Source of the DNA: Insolitispirillum peregrinum
GTDB taxonomy: Bacteria; Pseudomonadota; Alphaproteobacteria; Rhodospirillales; Rhodospirillaceae
Assembly (NCBI RefSeq): GCF_042665255.1
Contig: NZ_JBHTCD010000024.1
DNA length: 64,000 nt
Strand: one strand, 5' to 3'
This document shows, piece after piece, positions 19,401-25,965 of the stretch; position 1 is the stretch's first letter; each line of letters starts with the position of its first letter. The notes under the pieces were generated by a model that saw only the letters and a program-made list of their open reading frames with translations, was not told the origin of the DNA and did no database searches. The translations under genes and the position numbers were made by a program.

Positions 19401-20759
19401 TTCCTGATGGCGTTCCTCATGAATGGCCTGACTGCGCGGATCCGCGCCCAGCATCAGCTCTGGACGCGGCAGCAAGCTCAGCTTTTTCCCACCAGCCAAA
19501 CGGTCTTCCAGTCCGCCCGGATCAGGGGCATCGAGCCGGATCACCCGCTTTGACGGGCGAAAATTCAGCAAGCTGTTCCGCAGGGACAGATCCAGCAGTT
19601 TCCGCTGCCAGCGGTCCAGTCGTCCTTGCGGCGTGGCTGGCTTGCTGTCCTCGGGGGCAACACTGTCCTCAGGCAGGTCGGGAGCCGGTTCAAACGTTGG
19701 CTCGGTAACCACTTCGACGGTTTCGACTGGTGCAACCGTCCCTGCCTCGAGACTGGCAAGAGGCCTGATTCGTTGCAGGCGCGCGCGGCGGATATCCAGA
19801 GCCAGCTCGAACTTGTCTTCCTCGGCCTCGGAAATCTGCTGATGGCCCAGCTCGGTGGCACGACTGAAAGCGGGAGACGGGCGTTGCGTCACCAGCGTGG
19901 TTTCAAACAGGACCATTTCGCCCAGTTTGACCCGTTTGCGAAGGGCGGTAATATCATCGACAACGGTTTGAGTGAACTCTTCGGGCTTGAGCCACACTCC
20001 GGCAAAGGCATGCTCACGGGTGACGATCACCACCGGATTCAGACCGCACTGCTCCAGAGATGAACAAAACAGCAGGGTACTATCCAGACAAGTCGCCAAA
20101 CGACCGTCCAGAATTTGGCCGGGGCTGCGAACCTTTTGCCCCGAATGCTCAAAGCTGGCGGGAGGCAACGCATAATCCAGGCCAAGACCACAGATGGCCG
20201 TCCAGATGGCCGAGGTCAGCTCCCAAACCCGTTTAGGGCCACCAGCATAACCATTCAAAGCTCCGTCACGCCCGTTCTGGCGCAAAATCCCGGCACTTTT
20301 CTTCAATACCCGCTCGACAGCAGGATCGTTGGGCTGAATGAAAGCGGCCAGCATCTCGGGCATATGACCGATGCCACCCCACTGAGTGCGTGGCAACAAT
20401 TCAATTGGTGTAACAGTCCGCGCCAGTTCCTCACCGTCACGTTCCAGGCAAACCACAACCTGAGCAGACTCAGCCTCGGTCAGACGCCCCAAAAGGGTAG
20501 GATCCAGGGCAATATCCAGCTCGCGCAGGTGGTAATCCTGCTGTGCATTAATCTGATCAAGACGCCATATCTTTTCCTTCAGGAAGGCAGGCTCCGAAGA
20601 CAGTCTGATCACCACGTTCATCAAAGGAGCCGGGCCGTCATTGACAATCACCAGGTCATGCAGCATGGGAACCGCATTTTGGTGGAAGGCCAGGCTGACT
20701 TTGGGACTCATTGAATCCCGAAGGCGAACGATTGGCAGAACAGGCGCTTCGCTGGGCAT
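13446..20759 (-). CDS. giant DUF4011 / superfamily-1 helicase / Vsr-like nuclease / DUF3320 protein
   Basis: 2437 aa. Order of parts: N-terminal beta-rich region (1-125); transglutaminase-like region (about 130-330) with C224 in TCLDSTLLF and H250 in REHAFAGVW; DUF4011 (DRWQRKLLDLSLRNSLLNF, about 380); helicase Walker A GPPGTGKSQ (694-702); a long helical insert with two tandem-repeat arrays (about 930-1100 and 1180-1540); Walker B DEAS at 1788 and GDPKQMPPS; C-terminal helicase motifs VQGDERD and NVAITRARH (about 2030); PD-(D/E)XK/Vsr-like nuclease with FRIDLGIV and E2132 in VECDGATYH, then RIWSTDWW; DUF3320 at about 2280-2360. Proteins of this layout are listed among candidate antiphage proteins, as I recall. 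It stands alone, with its own upstream region. Defence function is inferred. Confidence 0.85.
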   Translation of the reverse strand: MPSEAPVLPIVRLRDSMSPKVSLAFHQNAVPMLHDLVIVNDGPAPLMNVVIRLSSEPAFLKEKIWRLDQINAQQDYHLRELDIALDPTLLGRLTEAESAQVVVCLERDGEELARTVTPIELLPRTQWGGIGHMPEMLAAFIQPNDPAVERVLKKSAGILRQNGRDGALNGYAGGPKRVWELTSAIWTAICGLGLDYALPPASFEHSGQKVRSPGQILDGRLATCLDSTLLFCSSLEQCGLNPVVIVTREHAFAGVWLKPEEFTQTVVDDITALRKRVKLGEMVLFETTLVTQRPSPAFSRATELGHQQISEAEEDKFELALDIRRARLQRIRPLASLEAGTVAPVETVEVVTEPTFEPAPDLPEDSVAPEDSKPATPQGRLDRWQRKLLDLSLRNSLLNFRPSKRVIRLDAPDPGGLEDRLAGGKKLSLLPRPELMLGADPRSQAIHEERHQEDVYRAHALDALSRHQVLANLPQDELETRLVDLYRQARSNLQEGGANTLFLALGFLKWTRRDKEETSYRAPLILLPVTLERKSVRSGFSLLLHEDEPRFNPTLIEMLRQDFKLTIPVAEGDLPKDDSGLDIGKIWRDVAHAVKDIKGWEVTEEVVLATFSFAKYLMWKDLVDRTEQLKKNPVVRHLIETPRDPYPGTQAFPDARALDHTHGPEHTFCPLPADSSQLSAVMGAAAGKDFVLVGPPGTGKSQTIANLIAQCLAQRKTVLFVSEKIAALDVVYRRLREVGLGEFCLELHSSKARKLDVLDQLRRSWEAKGAGDVEEWRREAQRLKGLRDQLNTFVEHLHRRRRNGLSAFLAMGRVISSKALPKLGLSWPSADAHDVDALDHLRSVAERLDINASAVGSIVDHPLAVVAHAEWSPRWQETLLTAARALISLAEALETQGTEFCQAVGLPKPLLDQRRRDALADLAQILPTPAGYDWRFVFRPDMRAVAGELQRGLSLLARYRATMAELSEPWNADMAAGVRRGLELAAGHNWQFLFRPDMQGLAEKLRRGLSLLAQYRATMAELSEPWHTDVAAGVRRCLELATEHNWQFAYRPDMRVLAEKLRRGLSLLARYRATMAELSEPWRTDVVASVRRGLELIARHHTLTSQLSVAYGMALKAADVRQLKADWDKAARDFVLTGWFGKRRVVRALAQLANGQAPSDPAGDLEKLVALRELEDNLAALEHLRGIIGAEWAGLSTDVDALASALLFQHALAASRSNQAWSEDGLSLVAGGHCGQLMATDLSNMRVLRTLAADISALDDLSAITGGLWAGLLTRSEDVEAAFHFHVELIEVLRRLRDSLMPLDHLRRMTDAEWACLSTDVDALAAALLFQDALAAARSNQAWSENGLSSVADGRCGQVMATDLSNMRVLRALAADIAALEDLWAKTGGVWAGLRTRFEDAEMALNVHVELAEVLRRLGGSLTALDHLRGITGAEWAGLSTDMDALAAALLFQDALAAARSNQAWSEDGLSLVAGGRCGHAMVTDLANMRGLRALAADIAALDDLSAKTGGVWAGLRTKSEDAEAALRFHAALAEAMGGLARTADELAVIRPALERLIGDGNALLTAGGTVAQAGEAYRHSLVRFTQAERDVVASLGSQPQAETPSAWGAVCQSLLPLESRLNAWCAWRKVRSEAISLGLAGLVQGIEIGAVAPGRVVDCFEADYASWWLNATVDGDGVLRSFVSAEHESRIAAFRALDDRFTDLTRQYIRANLCAGLPELDDVSRGSEWGVLRHEINKKRMHLPLRTLMGKIPTALPRLAPCLLMSPLSIAQYLPAETALFDVVVFDEASQIAVWDAIGAIARGRQVVMVGDPKQMPPSNFFERSQEDADDDVEMDGDLESILDECLGANLPTRHLTWHYRSRYESLIAFSNHRYYGGGLVTFPSPVTEDHAVSFHLVKDGVYEKGGARINKPEAKALVADLVGRLKDPAFAASGLTVGVVTFNSEQQKLIEDLLDEERRQDPALEQFFVEDLLEPVFVKNLENVQGDERDIMYFSITYGPDRTGAVSMNFGPITRGGGERRLNVAITRARHELRVFSSLHPDQLELSRTKAEGGKDLKHFMEFAERGPRALAQAVFGTIGDYDSPFEKAVADALAAKGWRVHPQVGVSSFRIDLGIVDQDVPGRYLAGVECDGATYHRSATARDRDKLREQVLRGLGWDIVRIWSTDWWVDMEGALATAHERLLTLQEKARAGRAEAAAREEAAARAAADAEAAMQESEETSQPVSDTGVVPAGEPSVSRRTADDLFQGRDFVLAPTLARRVTDYPAVLPAPQSLQNFDPLTAVPAVRPDAFFDPGYTSTLLAMMQAVIDAEAPVRGDVLARRIARAHGWAKTGSRILERVMAVAAGSFTLAIEGDHIFVWPQGADTSHCPHFRHFAGAIPRPVDEIALPELAALAREVKAEGHEGEAALMAMAKAVGLQKLSQKGRERLMLVLL
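16135..17225 (-). repeat. in-frame tandem repeat, 366-bp period, three copies (helicase gene)
   Basis: The sequence around CCCATTC recurs at 16451, 16817 and 17183, exactly 366 bases apart, giving 122-residue protein repeats (unit contains EWAGLSTDVDAL, RSNQAWSEDGLS and GGVWAGL). Copies differ by scattered substitutions only; the frame is kept throughout. Confidence 0.88.
17457..17960 (-). repeat. in-frame tandem repeat, 168-bp period, three copies (helicase gene)
   Basis: CCATGG recurs at 17534, 17702 and 17870, exactly 168 bases apart. The 56-residue unit reads FRPDM..., RYRATMAELSEPW, RRGLELA. It lies upstream in the protein of the 122-residue array and is unrelated to it in sequence. Confidence 0.88.
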
Positions 20760-20933
20760 GGGACTCTCATCTCAAGTACAAAACAGGAAAGAGAGATTTA
20801 CCACACCCGAAGAGGGTATTTCATTCATTTTAAGCGACTACAAGCGATCACCTCTCGACTTGAGCAAAGCCCACATCGGGATGCACACAAAGAACCATGA
20901 TGGGTATCCCGTCAGGGCGCAGATCAAACTCCG

Positions 20934-22880
20934 TTACCGCCGCGCCAGATGGAAAAAGCTCTGATGCTCGCGCAGGGCTTCGGCGCCATCGCGCAGGACT
21001 TCACTGTCCAGCGTTGCGCCGCCTTCGGCCAGCATCAGGCTGGCCGCTGCCTTTTCCAGCGCTGCTGCCGCTGCCAGCGGGCGGGACGACAGCATGGTCA
21101 GCCGCTTCAGCCCGACCTCCACCCGCCGCCGGACGGCGCGCGGCAGGTCGGCGCGCACCGACAGGTGCCGCAGCCGCAAGATGGCCTCGCCCACCGGCAA
21201 GGTTGCCACCCCGCCACCGATGGCCGTCACCGGTTGGGCCACTCCCTGCCCCTGCACCAGATCAAGGCGTCGGACCAGCCGCAGGATGCGATGGTACAGC
21301 CGCGCCCGCCAGCGGGTCGGGTGGGGAAGGCTGTCCTGCCCGGCGAGGGCTTCCAGTTCGTTGATGGTCATTTCCATCAGGGTGCGCAGCCGCTGGGCAC
21401 TGTCCACCGGCAGCACAAAGCGGAACGCCAGCATCGCCACCGCAATCCCGGCCACCGCCGCCACCGATCCACTGACAATCTGCACCGGCGTCCCATGGAC
21501 CGGCACCACCGGCACCACCAGCAGCAAAAAGGCCATCGCATAATCGAGTGACGGCGCGGTGGTTCGGGGATGGGCCATCGCTACCCCGGTCAGCAACAGG
21601 AACGGCACCACCAGCAACGCCGCCTGCACATTGCTACTGGCCAGCGGGATCAGCCACAGATGACAGATCGCTGCCGACGCCGCCCCGGCGCTGGAGCCAA
21701 TCAGCACAAAGCGCAAAATCTTCAGCGGATCATCAAAGCTGGAAAACAGCGACGACATCACCGCCGTGCCGATCATCATGAACGGCGCATAGGGCCAGCC
21801 GGTCAGCCACCACAAGGCACCAACGGCCCCCACCGCCACCATCGACCGCACCGCCGCCGCCCGTGCCCCCACCCAGTCACGATGAAACACCAGAGCAAAC
21901 CGCGTCTGCCCTGCCGGGGTGTCTTTGCGGCTGACCAGAGCTTCGACCGCCTGCAACAATGCCTCCAGTGCCACATGCACCGCCCCGCCACTGCCTGCCA
22001 GCGCCACCCGCAACCGCACAAGGGATTGCGCCACATCGGCATCCTCCAGACGGTCGGCAATCACCGACAGGTCAGTCGCCAGTGTTTGCAGCACCGCCTG
22101 ATCATGTCGCGCCCCGCGCCGAACCCGTCCGGCGGCGCTGAGGGTTGCGGCAATCAGTGACAGCAAGGCGGCAATCAGCGCCCGCACCGTGCGCAGGGAA
22201 ATCCGGCTGTTGATCTTGCCTGCGGTGTGCGGATCAAGCATTTCTTCCAGAATCGCCAGTTCGGACAACAGCCGCCGTTGCTCTGTCAGCCCTGAGCGCT
22301 CGTCGAGCCCCTTCAGGGCCGAGGCCAGCACCGCCGCACTCCAGCGCAAGGTGTCGCTGGTGATCTGGCGCAGCCGGGCGCGAATGTCGTCTTCGTTGGC
22401 ATTGGGGATCAGCAGACCGCTGACCAGCGCCGACACTGCCACCCCGATCAGCACCGCCAGCACCCGCTCACTGGCAATGCCGACGATATGGTCGGGATGC
22501 GGCAAGTCCACCAGCACCACCAGCGCCGCCGTATAGCCCGCCAGCAGCACGCCATAGGCGCGGAAGTGGCGCAACACGTTGCCGACCCCGGCACACAGGC
22601 CAACCCACAGAACCAGCCCGACGACCAAAGCCCCGACATGGCCGTGGGTCAGCAGCACCAGCCCGACCCCGACCGCCGACCCGACCACCGACCCGGCGGC
22701 ACGATAGAGGCTTTTTTCCAGCAACAGGCCACGGGTTGGCTGGGCCACCAGCCAGACGGTCATCGCCGCCCATTGCGGGCTGTCGAGATGCAGCAGCGTC
22801 GCCACCACCAGCGCCAGCGAGCTTGCCAGCGCCGTGCGCAGGGTAAACGGCAGGCGGGCACGATCAAACCCCAGCGTCAT
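20934..22880 (-). CDS. FUSC-family inner-membrane transporter (aromatic-acid-exporter-like)
   Basis: 648 aa. Two hydrophobic blocks (about residues 15-160 and 345-490) each followed by a soluble helical domain, the FUSC/YccS/AaeB arrangement. N-terminal block includes LHLDSPQWAAMTVWLVAQPT, a family hallmark. Start at 22880 is preferred because GGGGGG precedes it; two in-frame starts lie up to 27 bases upstream. It overlaps the end of the MarR gene and is probably co-transcribed and controlled by it. Likely exports small organic acids or toxic compounds with a periplasmic adaptor, none of which is visible nearby. Confidence 0.83.
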   Translation of the reverse strand: MTLGFDRARLPFTLRTALASSLALVVATLLHLDSPQWAAMTVWLVAQPTRGLLLEKSLYRAAGSVVGSAVGVGLVLLTHGHVGALVVGLVLWVGLCAGVGNVLRHFRAYGVLLAGYTAALVVLVDLPHPDHIVGIASERVLAVLIGVAVSALVSGLLIPNANEDDIRARLRQITSDTLRWSAAVLASALKGLDERSGLTEQRRLLSELAILEEMLDPHTAGKINSRISLRTVRALIAALLSLIAATLSAAGRVRRGARHDQAVLQTLATDLSVIADRLEDADVAQSLVRLRVALAGSGGAVHVALEALLQAVEALVSRKDTPAGQTRFALVFHRDWVGARAAAVRSMVAVGAVGALWWLTGWPYAPFMMIGTAVMSSLFSSFDDPLKILRFVLIGSSAGAASAAICHLWLIPLASSNVQAALLVVPFLLLTGVAMAHPRTTAPSLDYAMAFLLLVVPVVPVHGTPVQIVSGSVAAVAGIAVAMLAFRFVLPVDSAQRLRTLMEMTINELEALAGQDSLPHPTRWRARLYHRILRLVRRLDLVQGQGVAQPVTAIGGGVATLPVGEAILRLRHLSVRADLPRAVRRRVEVGLKRLTMLSSRPLAAAAALEKAAASLMLAEGGATLDSEVLRDGAEALREHQSFFHLARR

Positions 22881-23373
22881 CACGCCCCCCATCAAGTTCT
22901 TTGGCAAGTTCTTTGGCCAGTCGCCTGGCGATTTTGGCCATGATGCCCATCATCCGGGTGATGTCGTCTTCATCACAGTCGGCCAGTAAATCATGCTCGA
23001 CCGCAAGCAGCAGACGCTGGACCTCGGCCAGTACCGTGCGGCCTTCGGAACTGAGCGACAGCCGTTTGACCCGGCCATCAACCGGATCATCGCTGCGCCG
23101 CACCAGCCCGCGCCGGATCAGGATATCCAGCAGGCGTACCACGCTGGAGGCATCCATGCCCATCGCCGCCGCCAGGTCTTTCTGCCGCACGCCATCGCCC
23201 AGCCGGTGCAGGTAGACCAGCGGACGCCATGTGGCATCGCTCAGCCCGGCATCGTGCAAGTGATGGTCAACGGTCTGCCGCCAGTGACGGGCGAGCAGCA
23301 CCAGATGAAACCCCAGTTCCTGACGGAGATCACCGTCAGCAGAGTCAAAGCGGAAAGGAGGGGAATCTGTCAT
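22864..23373 (-). CDS. MarR-family transcriptional regulator
   Basis: 169 aa. Winged helix-turn-helix of the MarR type (LHRLGDGVRQKDLAAAMGMD, then SSVVRLLDILIRRGLVRRS and DPVDGRVKRLSLSSEG). Its 3' end overlaps the FUSC exporter gene, so it most likely represses that exporter. Start at 23373 (MTDSPPF) is chosen; an ATG at 23397 in frame lies within the upstream direct repeats and is less likely. No strong ribosome site is seen. Confidence 0.88.
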   Translation of the reverse strand: MTDSPPFRFDSADGDLRQELGFHLVLLARHWRQTVDHHLHDAGLSDATWRPLVYLHRLGDGVRQKDLAAAMGMDASSVVRLLDILIRRGLVRRSDDPVDGRVKRLSLSSEGRTVLAEVQRLLLAVEHDLLADCDEDDITRMMGIMAKIARRLAKELAKELDGGRDDAGV

Positions 23374-23380
23374 GATGAAA

Positions 23381-23407
23381 AATAGATGACATACCAATAG
23401 ATGACAT
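23381..23407. promoter_or_regulatory. 12-bp direct repeat upstream of marR, candidate operator
   Basis: AATAGATGACAT occurs twice with a 15-bp period, immediately before the MarR start codon. A protein bound here would block transcription or translation start. MarR sites are usually palindromic, so the direct-repeat form is unusual. Confidence 0.4.
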
Positions 23408-23430
23408 GCAATCTATTTTCGCCGCAGACC

Positions 23431-23471
23431 CCTCCGCCCCATCCCGTCCAGAACGGGGCGGAGGAGGTTTT
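23431..23471 (+). terminator. hairpin with T-tract upstream of marR
   Basis: CCTCCGCCCC pairs with GGGGCGGAGG around a 14-base loop, and GGTTTTA follows on the plus strand. No plus-strand gene ends here, so it may be part of the repeat-rich spacer rather than a gene terminator. Confidence 0.4.
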
Positions 23472-23483
23472 ACGGTGTCAGAG

Positions 23484-23553
23484 TATTGTGCGAAAAGTGG
23501 ACACCGGTTTTCGTAAAAACAATGCGACAATACAAAAGGTTAGACCAGCGTAT
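23484..23553 (+). repeat. repeat family C, copy 1
   Basis: Begins GAGTATTGTGCGAAAAGTGG and ends GTTAGACCAG. A close copy lies in the opposite orientation at about 63655-63722, and a related shorter hairpin at 29634-29681. Confidence 0.8.
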
Positions 23554-23555
23554 CC

Positions 23556-23748
23556 GCGTCAGATCACAGTACACGACAAAAAACAAAAAGACCATGGAGC
23601 GCTGCTCCAAACCTCGCTGGGGCCTTAAGGCCCCAGACCCCATTGATTTGATATTAAAAGAAAAAATGGGGTTTCGGGGCCTGAGGCCCCGAACGGTTCA
23701 GGCGGCAGCCTGCACTTTCCTGCCAACTGTCGTGTACTGTGGCGTCAG
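23556..23748. repeat. repeat family A, copy 3, with terminal inverted repeats
   Basis: Left end ACAGTACACGACA and right end TGTCGTGTACTGTGGCGTCA are inverted copies. Inside are the core palindrome GGAGCGCTGCTCC, a GGGGCC/GGCCCC hairpin, an AT stretch and a further hairpin CGGGGCC/GGCCCCG. The arrangement is that of a non-coding miniature inverted-repeat element. Confidence 0.75.
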
Positions 23749-23752
23749 ATTT

Positions 23753-23844
23753 AGAGCGTTCTCGCACCGAGCGAAAACGCTCTTCCCTTTTAGTGCCGCA
23801 TTTTCCGAGCCGTTGACCGGAAACGGTCAACTTGACAATGCTCT
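23753..23844. repeat. repeat family B, copy 1
   Basis: 92 bp, bounded by AGAGCGTT and AATGCTCT, with an internal palindrome GTTGACCGGAAACGGTCAAC and an AGCGAAAACGCT hairpin. The reverse complement recurs at 45036-45127 over the full 92 bp. Its right end supplies two bases of the stop codon of the neighbouring ATPase gene. Confidence 0.88.
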
Positions 23845-24574
23845 AACGCACACTGGCAAGGAACTTGCGGGTTTCTGCGTGCTGGGGATCACCGAAAATC
23901 TGTTCCGGTGCGCCAATTTCAGCCATCACCCCCCGATGGAAATAGGCCACCCGATGCGAAACGTCGCGGGCAAAAGCCATTTCGTGGGTCACGCAAATCA
24001 TCGTCATGCCTTCTTCGGCCAGCATTTTCAGTGTCTCCAGCACTTCGCCGACCAGCTGCGGGTCGAGGGCCGAGGTCACTTCGTCAAACAGCATGTAATC
24101 CGGCGACATGGCCAGCGCACGGGCAATCGCCATCCGTTGCTGTTGCCCGCCCGACAGCATCGTCGGATAGGTTGACAGCTTGGCCCCCAGACCAACGTGC
24201 GACAGCTGCTTTTCACCAATCGCTTCGGCTTCGGCCTTGCTCAGCCCCAGCACCTTGCGCGGTGCGAGGGTGACGTTTTCCAGCACGGTCAGGTGCGGAA
24301 AGGCGTTCCACTGCTGAAAGACAATGCCGATTTTCTGCCGCAGGGTGTTGAGGTTGGTGGATTTGGCGTGGACCTCGATCCCGTCCACGATCACCTTCCC
24401 CGAGGCAATCGGTTCCAGCCCGTTGATGCAGGTCAGCAGGGTGGACTTGCCCGACCCCGACCCGCCGATAATGGTCACCACTTCGCCCTTGTTGACCGTC
24501 AGGTCAATGCCTTTAAGCACTTCAAGCGGGCCAAAGGATTTGTGCAGGCTCTGGATCTCGATCATTTGGACCAC
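23843..24574 (-). CDS. polar amino-acid ABC transporter ATP-binding protein
   Basis: 243 aa, GlnQ/HisP class. Walker A GGSGSGKST, signature LSGGQQQRMAIARAL, Walker B MLFDEVTSALDP, and THEMAFARDVSHRV. It closes a four-gene importer set. Given the divergent alpha-ketoglutaric semialdehyde dehydrogenase and the proline-racemase-like gene, the cargo is probably hydroxyproline or a related amino acid. Its TAG stop falls on the edge of repeat B, so the repeat may have inserted at, or trimmed, the gene end. Confidence 0.9.
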   Translation of the reverse strand: MVQMIEIQSLHKSFGPLEVLKGIDLTVNKGEVVTIIGGSGSGKSTLLTCINGLEPIASGKVIVDGIEVHAKSTNLNTLRQKIGIVFQQWNAFPHLTVLENVTLAPRKVLGLSKAEAEAIGEKQLSHVGLGAKLSTYPTMLSGGQQQRMAIARALAMSPDYMLFDEVTSALDPQLVGEVLETLKMLAEEGMTMICVTHEMAFARDVSHRVAYFHRGVMAEIGAPEQIFGDPQHAETRKFLASVR

Positions 24575-25212
24575 CGTTTTTCAAGATATCCGCCGAAACG
24601 CGCAAGGGGGAAGCTGATGAGAAAATAAAAGGCACCGCAGACCAGCAGCAGGAACAGCGGTTCTTGCAGGCGCGTAATCAGGATTTGCGTTGATTTCAGA
24701 AGCTCGGTCACCTGCACCACATAGACCAGCGCGGAATCTTTCATCACGCCCAGCGCAAGACCGATCCAGGACGGCAAGGCAATCCGGGTCGCCAGCGGTG
24801 CGACGATATAGCGCATGTCCTGAAACCAGGTCATGCCCAGCGAGCGCGCCGCCCGGCGGGTGGTGGACGGAACGGCCTGAATGCCGCCACGGACGATTTC
24901 GGCGCAGTACGAGGCGGTATACAGCGACAAAACGATGCAGGCGATGGTAAAGCCCGAGGTGTCAAGCTGTAGCACCATCCCGACAAAGGCATTGGCCAGC
25001 ACCAGCTGGATCAGCAACGGGATCGAGCGGAAGATGTCGAGGAAAAAGACCAGCGGCATCGCAAGGATTGCGCCAAGCTGGAGCCGCAGAACCCCGAAGA
25101 TCACCCCCAGCACGGTCCCGGTTGCCACCGAAAGGGCGGTGACCAGAATGGTCATACCGGCCCCCTGTGCGAGGAAGATCACGTCCGAGAGTGTGAGCGA
25201 AGTGGAAAACAT
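24562..25212 (-). CDS. polar amino-acid ABC transporter permease 1
   Basis: 216 aa, His/Glu/Gln/Arg/opine family. Five hydrophobic helices and the conserved cytoplasmic loop YCAEIVRGGIQAVPSTTRRA then ARSLGMTWFQ. Overlaps the ATPase gene by 13 bases. Pairs with the next permease to form the channel. Confidence 0.9.
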   Translation of the reverse strand: MFSTSLTLSDVIFLAQGAGMTILVTALSVATGTVLGVIFGVLRLQLGAILAMPLVFFLDIFRSIPLLIQLVLANAFVGMVLQLDTSGFTIACIVLSLYTASYCAEIVRGGIQAVPSTTRRAARSLGMTWFQDMRYIVAPLATRIALPSWIGLALGVMKDSALVYVVQVTELLKSTQILITRLQEPLFLLLVCGAFYFLISFPLARFGGYLEKRWSK

Positions 25213-25224
25213 CCGTTGTCTCCC

Positions 25225-25890
25225 TCAGTAACGGAACAGCCGTGCCGCCAGAAGCCGTGCTCCCAGGGTGATCAGCTTGGTGATGAGGTAGAAGATGACA
25301 CCAGCAATCGCGAACAGCTCGAACGTGCGGAAGGTCAGCGCGTTCAGGTCCTGGGTGACACCGTAAAGGTCCGAATTCATCCCGACCGTAACCCCCAGCG
25401 AGGTCATCAGCACCGCCCAGACCATCTGGTTGGTCATCGGCAAAAAGGCAATGCGCAGCATTTGCGGCAGGACGATATGGCGGAACGCCTGCATTTCGGA
25501 CATGCCGAGCGAGCGACCGGCGCGGACTTGTGTGTCGGGGATTGCTTTTAGCGCCCCACGGAAATTTTCGGCCAGATAGCCCGCGTTGTTAAAGGTGATG
25601 CCGATCAGCAGCGAGGTGAACGGCGACAAATGAATCCCGAAACTGGCGATGCCAAAATGCGCCATGTAGATCTGGAACAGGGCCGGAGTGTTGCGCGCAA
25701 TTTCGACCCATGTTCTGGCAATGGCCCGCAGCGGAGCCACCGGGGAGCGGCGCAGGACGGTCAGCACAATGGCAAGCACGATGCCAATCAGCATCGACAG
25801 GATGGCCACTTCCATTGTGGTTGCGGCACCGTCCAGCATCTGGGGCAGCCGGGCCATCGCCTGGCTCCATTGGAATGTGTAATCAAACAT
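25225..25890 (-). CDS. polar amino-acid ABC transporter permease 2
   Basis: 221 aa. Same family as permease 1; loop NAGYLAENFRGALKAIPDTQ and RAGRSLGMSEMQAF. Twelve bases separate it from permease 1. Confidence 0.9.
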   Translation of the reverse strand: MFDYTFQWSQAMARLPQMLDGAATTMEVAILSMLIGIVLAIVLTVLRRSPVAPLRAIARTWVEIARNTPALFQIYMAHFGIASFGIHLSPFTSLLIGITFNNAGYLAENFRGALKAIPDTQVRAGRSLGMSEMQAFRHIVLPQMLRIAFLPMTNQMVWAVLMTSLGVTVGMNSDLYGVTQDLNALTFRTFELFAIAGVIFYLITKLITLGARLLAARLFRY

Positions 25891-25965
25891 GGTGGCGTGC
25901 CTGCTGGAGCAAAATGAAGAAAGCGGCGCGGGGATACCCCACGCCGCAGCTTTATCGTCGCCCGA

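Noticed and set aside
23486..24175. A 229-codon plus-strand frame across the repeat-rich spacer and the ATPase gene.
   Set aside because: Its first part is translation of repeats A-C and the remainder is antisense to the ATPase; no family resemblance.
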